Assembly (NCBI RefSeq): GCF_017876115.1
Contig: NZ_JAGINO010000004.1
Location: forward strand, 310,001 to 374,000
Direction of reading: 5' to 3'
DNA from: Azospirillum picis
Lineage (GTDB): Bacteria > Pseudomonadota > Alphaproteobacteria > Azospirillales > Azospirillaceae
DNA: 64,000 nucleotides
Shown: positions 25,157 through 34,500 of the stretch, piece by piece
How the letters are laid out: every line of letters begins with the position of its first letter
Numbering within the stretch: position 1 is the first letter of the stretch
Program-made: the position numbers and the translations under genes
The notes under the pieces: generated by a model
Seen by the model: the letters and a program-made list of their open reading frames with translations, nothing else
What the model was told of the DNA's origin: nothing
The model's database searches: none

Positions 25157-26410
25157 TCAAACGCCACGTGTCGGCCGCTCCGCCAGAACCGCCAGCCCAT
25201 TGACCGGCGCGCCGCTTTCGAAACGCAGGCGGTCGCGGTCGCAGCGCGTCGGCGCCCAGCCGGCGGAGGCCAGAGCCGCGCGCACATAGGACTCGGTGTG
25301 GGCATAGCGCCCATGGGTCGCGACGCGATATGGACGCCCGTCCTCCGGTTCCAGTTCCTCGACGGTGAAGACCAGCAGCCCTCCGGGACGAAGCGCCTCG
25401 CCAGCGGCGGAGAATACGTCCTCCAGCGCACCGAAATAGCAGAAGACATCCGCCGCCACCGCCAGATCGAACGACTTCGGCCTGGAGGCCAGGAACGCAA
25501 CCAGTTCCACCGCTTGCAGGTCGTCGTAAAGGCCGCGGGCATCGGCGCGCTCCAGCATTCCCTCCGACAGGTCCACACCCGTCAGATGCCGGGCGTAGGG
25601 GCGCAGGAACGCGGCACACAGCCCGGTGCCGCAGCCGGCATCCAGGACGTCGAGGGTCCCGGACGGGACCGGGCTCTCATCCGACAGCAGACCGGCGAGA
25701 AGCGCCGGAGCCCTATAATCCAAGTCAGCCAGCTTGCGGTCGAACTCCTCGGCGAAGAGGTCGAAGGTCTGGCGGACATAGTCGTCGGGCGCACGCGCAT
25801 CCGCCGCCTCGCCGGCGATGGCGGCGCCTATATGGCGGGCCAGCGGGTTCATCGGATGATCTCGCCGCCACCACCGGGCCAGCGCCGCCGCCTCCTTCTC
25901 CCCACCCTGCTCGTGCAACAGATAAAGGACGGCGCCGAGATTGTCGTGGGCGTCCGACCAATCCGGACGCAGCGCAAGCGCATGACGATAGCCCATCGCC
26001 GCGTCCCCGTACCGCTCGAGGTCGCGCATGAGATTGCCCCAGTTGTTCCATGCCTCGGCATGACAGGGACGCAGCGCCAGCGCTTGGCGGAAGATGTCAT
26101 CCGCCTCGCCGTGCCGCTCAGCCTGCCGCAACAGGGAGGCAAGATTGTAGTGGGCCATGCCCTCGTCCAGCCCGCGGGCGATGGCCGCACGATAGGCGGC
26201 GGCCGCCTCGTCAAGGCGGCCGAGCACGCGCAGCGCATTGCCATGGTTGTTGTGGGTGCCCGCCAGCGTGGGGTCGATCGCGAGTGCCCGCACGTACAGC
26301 CCCGCCGCCGCCGCCGCATCGCCGGCAGCGGCCAGCGCGTCGGCCTGCCGGCTGAGGCGCAAGGCCGGCGGTTCGCCCCGGCTGCGCAATGACAAGCGTG
26401 ATCCCGCCAT
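25157..26410 (-). CDS. TPR-SAM-dependent methyltransferase fusion
   Basis: 417 residues. TPRs fill about 15-160 (AGTHNNHGNALRVLGRLDEAAAAYRAAIARG, HAEAWNNWGNLMRDLERYGDAAMGYRHAL); a linker with VRQTFDLFAEEFDRKLADLDYRAP leads into a class I methyltransferase with LDVLDAGCGTGLCAAFL (SAM site), LTGVDLSEGMLERA and EALRPGGLLVFTVEEL. The start at 26410 is preceded by GGAAGAGCG; the frame is open far upstream but that is antisense to the next gene. It probably methylates a sugar or protein bound by the TPRs; with neighbouring TPR-glycosyltransferases, O-methylation of a flagellar glycan is a plausible role. Confidence 0.83.
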   Translation of the reverse strand: MAGSRLSLRSRGEPPALRLSRQADALAAAGDAAAAAGLYVRALAIDPTLAGTHNNHGNALRVLGRLDEAAAAYRAAIARGLDEGMAHYNLASLLRQAERHGEADDIFRQALALRPCHAEAWNNWGNLMRDLERYGDAAMGYRHALALRPDWSDAHDNLGAVLYLLHEQGGEKEAAALARWWRRDHPMNPLARHIGAAIAGEAADARAPDDYVRQTFDLFAEEFDRKLADLDYRAPALLAGLLSDESPVPSGTLDVLDAGCGTGLCAAFLRPYARHLTGVDLSEGMLERADARGLYDDLQAVELVAFLASRPKSFDLAVAADVFCYFGALEDVFSAAGEALRPGGLLVFTVEELEPEDGRPYRVATHGRYAHTESYVRAALASAGWAPTRCDRDRLRFESGAPVNGLAVLAERPTRGV

Positions 26411-26489
26411 CGACCGCTCTTCCTTCAACGCCGTCCGTTCGACACCCTCGGACGATATCAATGGCATCTTTACCGTGATCCGCCAATGA

Positions 26490-26504
26490 TGGCACTCCCT
26501 TTGG
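26490..26504 (+). promoter_or_regulatory. Weak sigma-54-like element before the double TPR-GT gene
   Basis: TGGCACTCCCTTTGG has a good -24 half and TTG spacing, but the -12 GC reads GG. If used, transcription would begin just after 26510, which would favour the ATG at 26549 as translation start. Confidence 0.25.
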
Positions 26505-26548
26505 GAAGCCGGTCGGGAGACCGGAGGATCCGGGAGCGGTCGGACAAG

Positions 26549-29500
26549 ATGGCGAGAAACGACGGAACGCTGGCCATGGCGGTGGCTCATCATCAGGCTG
26601 GCCGCCTCGACGAGGCGGAGCGAGGATACCGCAGCGTGCTGGCCGGCGACGGACGCAATGCCGACGCCCTGCATCTGCTGGGAGTGCTGTCGCTGCAGTC
26701 CGGCCGCGCCGCCGAGGCGGTGGAGATGATCGGCAAGGCGTTGAGACTGGCTGGCGGCGTCGCCGACTATTGGGACAATCTCGGCAGTGCGTTGGCGGCG
26801 GCGGGGCGCTTGGCTGACGCGGCGGATGCCCATCGCAAGGCTGCGGCCATCGACCGCACCGGACCGCAGCGCCGGCACAATCTCGGGAACGCGCTGGCGG
26901 CGCTTGGCCGGCATGAAGAGTCCGAGGCGGCCTTCAGGGCGGCGCTGGCCCTCAAGCCGGATTATGCCAAGGCCTGGTTCAATCTCGGCAACGGCCGTGC
27001 GGCCCGCCGCCTCCACGGCCGGGCCGCAACGGACTTGCGACGGGCAATTCGCCTGGAGCCCGGCATGGTGGAGGCGCACAACAATCTGGGCGATGCGTTG
27101 GCTATGACCGGCCGGCTGGACGATGCGGTGGCGGAGCACCGCGTCGTGACGGCGATGCGGCCGGATGACGCCAACGCGCATTACAACCTGGGAGCCATCC
27201 TTCAGCAGAAGGGCGCCTATGAAACCGCCGAAATCGCCTATCGCCAAGCTTTGAGGCGCAATCCCCGCCACGCTCCCGCTTTGAACAACCTGGGCAGCGT
27301 GTTGAGACGGCTCGGGCGCCCCGACCAGGCCGAGCAGTGTCATCGCCAGGCTTTGGCTCTGCACCCGGACTTCGCCGAAGCACTCTACAACCTCGGCAAT
27401 GCCTTGCAGGCGCAAGGCCGCTTCGACGAAGCCGCGGCATGCTTCCTGGAAGCCCTTGCTCAACAGCCGGATCTTGCCACGGCCACATACAACCTTGGTC
27501 TTCTTGCCCTCCGCGCCGGAGCCTTGGCGGCTGGCTGGTCCGGTTACGAACACCGGTTCGCTACCGGCGAGGCACTGCCGAACCGTCGCTTCGCCACGCC
27601 CCGCTGGACCGGAGACCTCCTGCGCGGCCGGCGCCTGCTGATCTGGCGTGAGCAGGGGGTGGGCGACGAAATCATGTTCGCCTCCTGCTACCCCGACGTC
27701 GTCGCCTGGGGCGGCGGACCGGTCACGATCGAATGCGACCGCCGCTTGGTCGCGCTGTTCAGCCGCTCCTTCCCGAAGGCGCTGGTCAGGGCCGAAAGCT
27801 GCACCGGTGACGCTTTCGGCACCGGTGGCAGCGAAACCGTCGATCCGCCCGATCACGACCTGCAGGTCCCGGCGGGCGACCTTCCCCGCCATCTGCGGGC
27901 CAGCCTGCCTGATTTCGAGCAGCAGCCGTCCTGGCTTGTCGCGGACGCGTCCCAGTCAGAGCGTTGGCGGGAGCGTCTGTCGGCGCTGGGTGCCGGCCTG
28001 CGGGTGGGGATCGGCTGGCGCAGCCAGATGATGACGGCGGACCGGCGGGCCTCCTACGTGATGCTGGAGCATTGGGGCCCCGTCTTCGCGGTTCCCGGCG
28101 TGGTGTTCGTCAACCTGCAGTACGGCGAGTGCGAGGCGGAGCTGTCGCAGGCGGAGGCCCGCTTCGGCGTGACCATCCACCGCTGGGCCGACCTCGACCT
28201 GAAGGACGATCTCGACGGTGCGGCGGCGCTGATGGCGAACCTGGACCTGGTGATCTCGCCGGCGATGTCGGCGGGTGAGCTGGCGGGAGCGCTAGGGGTG
28301 CCGGTGTGGCGCTTTGGCAGCCGCGACTGGACGCAGCTCGGGACCGGCGTGCGTCCCTGGTACCCGTCGATGCGCCTGTTCCAGCCCGCGGCCGGCCAGG
28401 GACTGGAGGACACGCTCAGCGCGATCGCCAGGGAGTTGGTGCGGCTCGCTCCTGCGCCGTCCCCCGGTCCGGAAATCGGGGTGGCGGCGCCGCACTCTGC
28501 CGCCCTTCCGCCCCTGCCGACGGCGACGGCGCCGGATTTCGACGGCCTGCTCGATCGGGGCGTGGCGCTGCACCGGGCCGGCAGGTTTGCCGATGCCGAA
28601 ACCGCCTACCGGGCGGCGCTCGACGCCGACCCCGGCCGCGCCTCCCCCAGCCATGCCGATGCCCTGCACCTGCTGGGACTGCTGCTGCATCAGGCCGGCC
28701 GGTCCGCCGATGCGCTGCCGTTGATCAAAGAAGCGCTGCGGCTTGCGCCGGACTTCCCCAGCGCCTGGAATCATCTGGGACTGGTCCATGAGACGGAACA
28801 GCGTCATGCACAGGCCGCGCTGGCTTTCACCCGCGCGTTGTCACTGCGCCCGGATTTTCCGGAGGCGCTGACCCATCTCGGCCTGCTGCGCCAGACCGGC
28901 GGGCGCGTGACGGAGGCGCTGCGACTGCACCGACGGTCCATCACCTTGAGCGTCGAGAATGCAGCGGCCCAGGCCAATCTCGGCCATGCCCACGAGTTGG
29001 AGGGCAGGAATGGCCAAGCCATTGTCCATTACCGCCGGGCTCTCGCCCTGCAACCGAACTCGCCCGATGCCCACAACAATCTCGCCAGCATGGCGACGCT
29101 GGACGGCAAGCCTGCGGAGGCAAGGCGCCATCTCGATCACGCCTTGCGCCTGGATCCGGGCTTCGCGCTGGCCGCCTGGAATTTGGGGCTCATGGATCTG
29201 GCCGATGGGCACATAACCCGCGGCTGGGCAGGCTATGGGCGCCGATTCTCGGCCCGGCAACTTCAGCGGGCCCGCCGCATCGACCGCCCCACCTGGACGG
29301 GCGAGGCATTGGCCGGGCAGCGCCTCCTGGTCTGGTCGGAGCAGGGGGTGGGCGACGAGATCCTGTTCGCCTCCTGCTTCGACGCCCTTCAGGGTTTGGA
29401 CGGACCTGTCACGGTCGAATGCGACCGCCGGCTGGTCAGCCTGTTCGCCCGCTCATTCCCATGGGTTGCCGTGCGGGCTGAAACCGTGGATGCCGAAGGT

Positions 29501-30124
29501 CGAGAGAGCACGAACACTCCCGACTGCGATGTCCAGTTGGCCGCCGGCACTCTGCCCGCCCTGTTTCGAGACAGGCTGGGCCACTTCCCCGACCGGGTCT
29601 CCTATCTGAAGCCGGAAGCCGGTCGGGTGGCGCATTGGCGTCAAAGGCTTCAGGCCCTTTCCGGGCTGAAGGTCGGATTGGCTTGGCGCAGCCAAGTCGT
29701 CACCGCACAGCGGGCCGCCGCCTATACCAGCCTGCCCGACTGGCTGCCCCTGCTCGACCTTCCCGGCGTGAACGTCGTGACCCTGCAATATGGCGACTGC
29801 ACCAGGGAACTGATGGAGGTGGAAACAGCCAGCCGCCGGCTTCATCGCTGGGAGGATCTGGATTTGAAGAACGACTTCGAAGGCGTGGCCGCCTTGATCG
29901 CCAACCTCGATCTCGTCATATCGCCGGCAACGGCGGTGGGTGAACTGGCGGGTGCCCTGGGCGTCCCGACCTGGCGGCTCGGAATGCGCGACTGGACCCA
30001 GATGGGGGCTGGCGTGCGTCCATGGTATCCATCCATGCGTCTGGTCCAGCCGGCGCCGGGCGAGGGGCTGGCGGCAGCGGTCCGGCAGGCGGTAACGGCG
30101 CTCGCCAGGGCAGCCGGCCTCTGA
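26549..30124 (+). CDS. Double-module TPR-glycosyltransferase
   Basis: About 1191 residues with two complete copies of the FlmG-like architecture. Module A has TPRs at about 5-317 (NADALHLLGVLSLQSGRAAEAVEMIGKAL...) and a glycosyltransferase half at 325-632 (GWSGYEHRF, LLIWREQGVGDEIMFASC, LRVGIGWRSQMMTADRR, ANLDLVISPAMSAGELAGALGVPVW). Module B has TPRs at 665-875 and a glycosyltransferase half at 885-1188 (GWAGYGRRF, LLVWSEQGVGDEILFASC, ISPATAVGELAGALGVPTW). No signal peptide; cytosolic. Bases 27925-28435 are nearly identical to two segments of the giant gene at 31.5-37.5 kb. Likely transfers sugars to flagellar proteins. An in-frame ATG at 26486 is the alternative start; the downstream TPR gene follows after 10 bases. 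Confidence 0.85.
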   Translation: MARNDGTLAMAVAHHQAGRLDEAERGYRSVLAGDGRNADALHLLGVLSLQSGRAAEAVEMIGKALRLAGGVADYWDNLGSALAAAGRLADAADAHRKAAAIDRTGPQRRHNLGNALAALGRHEESEAAFRAALALKPDYAKAWFNLGNGRAARRLHGRAATDLRRAIRLEPGMVEAHNNLGDALAMTGRLDDAVAEHRVVTAMRPDDANAHYNLGAILQQKGAYETAEIAYRQALRRNPRHAPALNNLGSVLRRLGRPDQAEQCHRQALALHPDFAEALYNLGNALQAQGRFDEAAACFLEALAQQPDLATATYNLGLLALRAGALAAGWSGYEHRFATGEALPNRRFATPRWTGDLLRGRRLLIWREQGVGDEIMFASCYPDVVAWGGGPVTIECDRRLVALFSRSFPKALVRAESCTGDAFGTGGSETVDPPDHDLQVPAGDLPRHLRASLPDFEQQPSWLVADASQSERWRERLSALGAGLRVGIGWRSQMMTADRRASYVMLEHWGPVFAVPGVVFVNLQYGECEAELSQAEARFGVTIHRWADLDLKDDLDGAAALMANLDLVISPAMSAGELAGALGVPVWRFGSRDWTQLGTGVRPWYPSMRLFQPAAGQGLEDTLSAIARELVRLAPAPSPGPEIGVAAPHSAALPPLPTATAPDFDGLLDRGVALHRAGRFADAETAYRAALDADPGRASPSHADALHLLGLLLHQAGRSADALPLIKEALRLAPDFPSAWNHLGLVHETEQRHAQAALAFTRALSLRPDFPEALTHLGLLRQTGGRVTEALRLHRRSITLSVENAAAQANLGHAHELEGRNGQAIVHYRRALALQPNSPDAHNNLASMATLDGKPAEARRHLDHALRLDPGFALAAWNLGLMDLADGHITRGWAGYGRRFSARQLQRARRIDRPTWTGEALAGQRLLVWSEQGVGDEILFASCFDALQGLDGPVTVECDRRLVSLFARSFPWVAVRAETVDAEGRESTNTPDCDVQLAAGTLPALFRDRLGHFPDRVSYLKPEAGRVAHWRQRLQALSGLKVGLAWRSQVVTAQRAAAYTSLPDWLPLLDLPGVNVVTLQYGDCTRELMEVETASRRLHRWEDLDLKNDFEGVAALIANLDLVISPATAVGELAGALGVPTWRLGMRDWTQMGAGVRPWYPSMRLVQPAPGEGLAAAVRQAVTALARAAGL
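27925..28435 (+). repeat. Near-identical ~0.5-kb glycosyltransferase segment, copy 1
   Basis: It encodes the C-terminal nucleotide-sugar half of module A, from just before SERWRERLSALGAG to LEDTLSAIARE. It matches copies 2 (33281-33804) and 3 (35087-35601) on the opposite strand almost base for base, including third codon positions, while flanking module sequence is clearly diverged. This is evidence of recent duplication or gene conversion. Confidence 0.85.
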
Positions 30125-30134
30125 TGGAGAACCG

Positions 30135-30842
30135 ATGTCCTGCCTGAGCACCGATGTCGATGCGTGCCTTGCGGCCGCCTACCACCACCATCAGACCGGC
30201 GGTTTCGACGAGGCCGAAGCGCTTTACCGTGGCCTCCTGTCCAGAGCGCCGGACACCGCCACCGGCCTGCACCGCTACGGCCTGCTTGCAGCACAGCTCG
30301 GCAGGCTGGAGGACGCCGACCGGCTGCTGTCATGGGCGCTCGCCGTGGTCCCTTCCGATCCGGAAGCGGCCGTCAACCATGGCAAGATCCTGCGCGCATT
30401 GCGCCATCCGGGGAAAGCCGCCCGCCGCTTCTGCCAGGCATTGGCCCTCGACCCGACCCTGGCCGCGGCGCAGGAGGGTCTCGGGCATACCGGCCGGGAA
30501 CGGGGTGATCCGGCAGCGGCCGCCACCGGTTACGGCAGGGCCGTCCGGTGCGGCGGCGGGAGCATCGTTCTGCAGTTGTGGGGCACGGCATTGGCTGCCG
30601 CCGGTCGGACCGAGGAGGCGATCGAAATCCTGCAGGACGTCGTTCGCCGTGATCCGATGGCGATCTCGGCGGCTTTCCTGCTCGGACAACTGCTGATCCG
30701 CATCGGGAACGGCGCGGAGGCCGCAGCCTGTTTTCGCCGCGTGATCGTTCTCCGGCCGAACCATGACGATGCCCGCCGGTGCCTGGCCGCCGTTGGCAAG
30801 CCGCCGGAACCTCTGGAGCGGCGCCGATTGCGGCAGGAATGA
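30135..30842 (+). CDS. TPR protein without catalytic domain
   Basis: 235 residues of TPR-like helices: YHHHQTGGFDEAEALYRGLLSRAPDTATGLHRYGLLAAQLGRLEDADRLLSWALAVVPSDPEAAVNHGKILRAL, then further pairs up to NGAEAAACFRRVIVLRPNHDDARRCLAAVG. It lacks the GWxxYExRF and EQGVGDE motifs of the glycosyltransferase half. Ten bases downstream of the double TPR-glycosyltransferase and surely co-transcribed. Possibly an accessory flagellin-binding subunit. Confidence 0.8.
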   Translation: MSCLSTDVDACLAAAYHHHQTGGFDEAEALYRGLLSRAPDTATGLHRYGLLAAQLGRLEDADRLLSWALAVVPSDPEAAVNHGKILRALRHPGKAARRFCQALALDPTLAAAQEGLGHTGRERGDPAAAATGYGRAVRCGGGSIVLQLWGTALAAAGRTEEAIEILQDVVRRDPMAISAAFLLGQLLIRIGNGAEAAACFRRVIVLRPNHDDARRCLAAVGKPPEPLERRRLRQE

Positions 30843-31193
30843 CTGCCCGTACAACCCGGAAGGTGGCCGACCGGCGCAGTGCGGGACCAGGGGGCATCAA
30901 CGCCGAAGGCCGATTTCCCGGTCATAACTTCCAGGTCATGATTTCCCGAAGACAGTATCGCCACTGTTATCAAAGGGGCTGACCCCGCCCGGACGGTCCT
31001 GCACGAAATGAGATCAATCCCCTACCGTCGCCGCATACGATCATACGGCTGAGCGGTTCAGGCAGTTTTGCGCACGATTTTTGCGCATGAAACGCAAGAT
31101 TAGGGTTGTTCTGCGGTTCGGATCAGTGAAGACTGGTGTTACCGGCCCGTTACATTGAAACGGTAACCGGACTGACCCTATGGAGAGCGACAC
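30843..31193. other. 350-bp gap upstream of the DUF465 gene
   Basis: No gene seen. Base composition drops around 30990-31170. It holds direct TTTTGCGCA repeats (about 31064-31086) and, in the likely leader, TACCG...CGGTA inverted sequences at about 31138-31166. It probably carries the promoter of the following small gene. Confidence 0.45.
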
Positions 31194-31373
31194 ATGCACA
31201 CTGAAGCTCGCCTATCGTCTCTGCAGGAAAAACACATGCGCCTCGACCGCGCGATCCTCGACGAGGAAAAGCGCTCCTGGCCGGATGAGAGTGCGGTAAA
31301 GCGCCTCAAGCTCGAGAAGCTGCACGTCAAGGAAGAAATTGACCGTTTGACGCGCACCGACCAGATGAATTGA
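31194..31373 (+). CDS. DUF465/YdcH-like small helical protein
   Basis: 59 residues: MHTEARLSSLQEKHMRLDRAILDEEKRSWPDESAVKRLKLEKLHVKEEIDRL. This is the two-helix hairpin of the DUF465 (YdcH) family, common and highly expressed in alphaproteobacteria, function unknown. GGAGAG lies eight bases before the ATG, and a textbook terminator follows, so it is a single-gene transcription unit. Confidence 0.85.
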   Translation: MHTEARLSSLQEKHMRLDRAILDEEKRSWPDESAVKRLKLEKLHVKEEIDRLTRTDQMN

Positions 31374-31437
31374 TCTCCCCCAATCACCCAAGCGACCCTA
31401 TGAGCACCCGGCCCTTTGATGGCCGGATCACCAAGGC

Positions 31438-31472
31438 AGCCGGGTTGAGGCGGATCGCCTCACCCGGCTTTT
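31438..31472 (+). terminator. Intrinsic terminator after the DUF465 gene
   Basis: AGCCGGGTTGAGGCG pairs with CGCCTCACCCGGCT (a 14-bp stem with one bulged T and a GAT loop), followed by TTTTCC. It is about 65 bases after the stop codon and also separates this gene from the end of the convergent giant gene. Confidence 0.8.
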
Positions 31473-31527
31473 CCATTTCGTGGATGGTCTTGAGCTGACA
31501 TTCCGGGCGATGCTCTCTGGCCAGCCC

Positions 31528-34500
31528 CTATGCCCGATCCAGCCGCAACCGCACCAGTTCTGCCGCCACGGCAGGAAGCAGGTCGCTCACCGGTGCGCCG
31601 GGCGCAGTGCGGAACAGGCGCATCGACGCGAACCACGGCCGTACGGACGTGCCGATGGTCGTCCAGTCGCCCTGCCGCGCCAGCCGCCAGACCGGAACGC
31701 CGAGCGCCGCGGCCAGTTCACCTGTGGAGGTGGCCGGTGCCACCACCAGGTCGAGCGCGGCCATCAGCGCCGCAGCACCATCCAAGTCGTTCCGCAGGTC
31801 GAGATCGGGAAAGGCGTGCGGCGCACGGCCGAATGACTGCCGTGCCGTCGCCAGTTCGCCGGCACAATCCCCATACTGCAGGTTGACCAGAACAATGCCC
31901 GGCAGATCGAGAACCGGTTTCCAGTCCTCGATGCGGGTGTAATCCGCCACACGGTCGGGATCGAGCTGGCCACTGCGCCAGGCAATCCCGACCTTCAGTC
32001 CTTCCCCAAGTGCCGCCAGCCTGCTGCGCCAGCGCTCGACTGCCGTAGGGTCGGCCCGCAGCACCGGGGCGATCCGGGCGAAGCCGGCGAGCGACCTGGC
32101 CAGATGACGGGCCAGAGAACCGATCGCAACGTGACGGTCGACCTTGACCGCCGGCAAGTCCGGCCAGAAGGGAGCCGGCATGACGGTCGCCTCCGGGAAG
32201 GAGCGGGCAAACAGAGGGACGAACCGCGGATCGCATTCCAGCACCACATGGCGGGCACGGCCGATCAGCAGCGGCAGAAGCTGGACGAACATCAACTCGT
32301 CGCCGATCCCCTGCTCACGCCAGACCAGCAGCCGCAATGCAGCCGGATCCTCGCCGTTCCACGGCGGCACGCCGGGACGGCGGGCTGCCGGCAGAAGGTC
32401 GGGCGCCTTGAACCGGCAATCGTATCCATCCCACCCCCGCGGCAAGCGTCCTGCCACCAGATCAAGCATGCTGCGGTTGAAGGCCGCGACAGGGTGGCCA
32501 GGCACCACAGCCAGCGCACGCGTGCACCAGAGGAGGGCCGCTGCATCATCCCCGGTTTCGCGCAACAGCCGGCCACGGCTCGCCATAGCGTCGGCCAGCA
32601 TCGGGTCCAACGCCAATGCCAACCGGCCCATCGCCTCTGCCTCGCCAAGGCGCCCCAGGCGCCGCAACGCCACCGAACGATTCAGCCAAGCCGAAGCAAG
32701 GACCGGCGACAGTCGCATGGCCAAGGCATGCGCCCGCTCCGCCTCCACCCACCGGCCGAGCCGCCCGAGTGTGACGCCCTGGTTGTCGTGCGCCTCGGCA
32801 AGCGACGGGTCGATGGATACCGCCCGGCTGTGAGCCTGCAATGCGGCGCCATCATGGCCAAGGGCATGCAGGGCGTTGCCCAGGTTGGTCTGGGCCGTCG
32901 CATCGTCAGGGCAAAGTGCCGAGGCGACTCGGAAGCTCACGGTAGCGGCGGCGGCACGGCCCAAGGCCAGACGGGCACTTCCCAGGCTGATATGCGCCGT
33001 CGCATAATCGGGCATGGCCGCAATGGCGGCGGCGATCCGTGGCTCGCCTCGTGCGGGATCACCATGCTGGTGGGCCAGAAGCCCGGACAGATGAAGAGCA
33101 ACCGGATCCCGCGGGCGTTCGGCTAGAACCCGCTCATACAGGTCGGCAGCCTGCCTCCCATTGCCGGCACGATGCGCCGCCACCGCCTGCTCCAGAAGGC
33201 CGAGGCCACCCGGTTCGGCATCCCTGCCCTGTCCAGGATCGGGAGGACGATGGCCGCTTGTCGCCAACCGGGGCGGAGCGGCCATGCGGATCAGCTCCCT
33301 GGCGATTGCGCTGAGCGTGTCCTCCAGTCCCTGGCCGGCTGCGGGCTGGAACAGGCGCATCGACGGGTACCAGGGACGTACGCCGGTCCCGAGCTGCGTC
33401 CAGTCGCGATTGCCAAAGCGCCACACCGGCACCCCCAGCGCCCCCGCCAGCTCACCCGCCGACATCGCCGGCGAGATCACCAGATCCAGATTGGCCATCA
33501 GCGCCGCCGCACCGTCGAAATCGTCCTTCAGGTCGAGGTCGGCCCAGCGGTGGATGGTCACGCCGAAGCAGGCCTCTGCCTGCGACAGCTCCGCCTCGCA
33601 CTCGCCGTACTGCAGGTTGACGAACACCACGCCGGGAACCGCGAAGACCGGCCCCCAATGCTCCAGCATCACGTAGGAGGCCCGCCGGTCCGCCGTCATT
33701 ATCTGGCTGCGCCAGCCGATCCCCACCCGCAGGCCGGCACCCAGCGCCGACAGACGCTCCCGCCAACGCTCTGACTGGGACGCGTCCACGACAAGCCAGG
33801 ACGGCCGCTCCGGAAAACGCTTCAGATCGGGTCGCAACAGCCGGGGAAGGCTGCCGGCGGCGATCTGCACATCGGCATCCCGTGGATTGGATGTCTCCGG
33901 CCGGACATCCGCGGCGGGGAACGAGCGGGAGAACAGTGGAACCAGCCGGCGATCGCATTCGATCACCAGCCGGCCGGCACGACGGATCGCCTCCTCGTAG
34001 CAGGAGGCAAAGAGGATCTCGTCACCCACCCCCTGTTCACGCCAGACAAGCAGCCGCCGTCCGGCGATGTTCTCGCCACGCCACGCCCGGATGGCCAACC
34101 GGCGGCGTTGATCCTTGAATTGCGGCGTACCGAAACGCCAGTCATGGCCGGCCCAGCCAGCCCGCAGGGCGCCATCCTCCAGCAGGAGCAGGGAACGGTT
34201 GTAATGACCCTGTGCATATTTCGGGTCGGCAGTGAGCGCTGCTTCGAAGGCAGCCAGGGCATCCGCGCGGCGGCCCTGCCGCTGCAGAAGAAGGGCGAGA
34301 TTGCCATGGGCTTCCGCAAGCGCCGGTGATTGCCTGACCGCGTCGCGATGGCAGGCCTCGGCCTCGGCCAGACGCCCCAGCGCAGCGAGCACGTTGCCCT
34401 GATTGGTCCGCGCCACGGCATGCCGCGGATCACTGCGGTTGGCATGGTCCAGCACCCTTGCCGCTTCCGGAAGCCTCGCCGCAGCCTGCAAGGCCACGCC

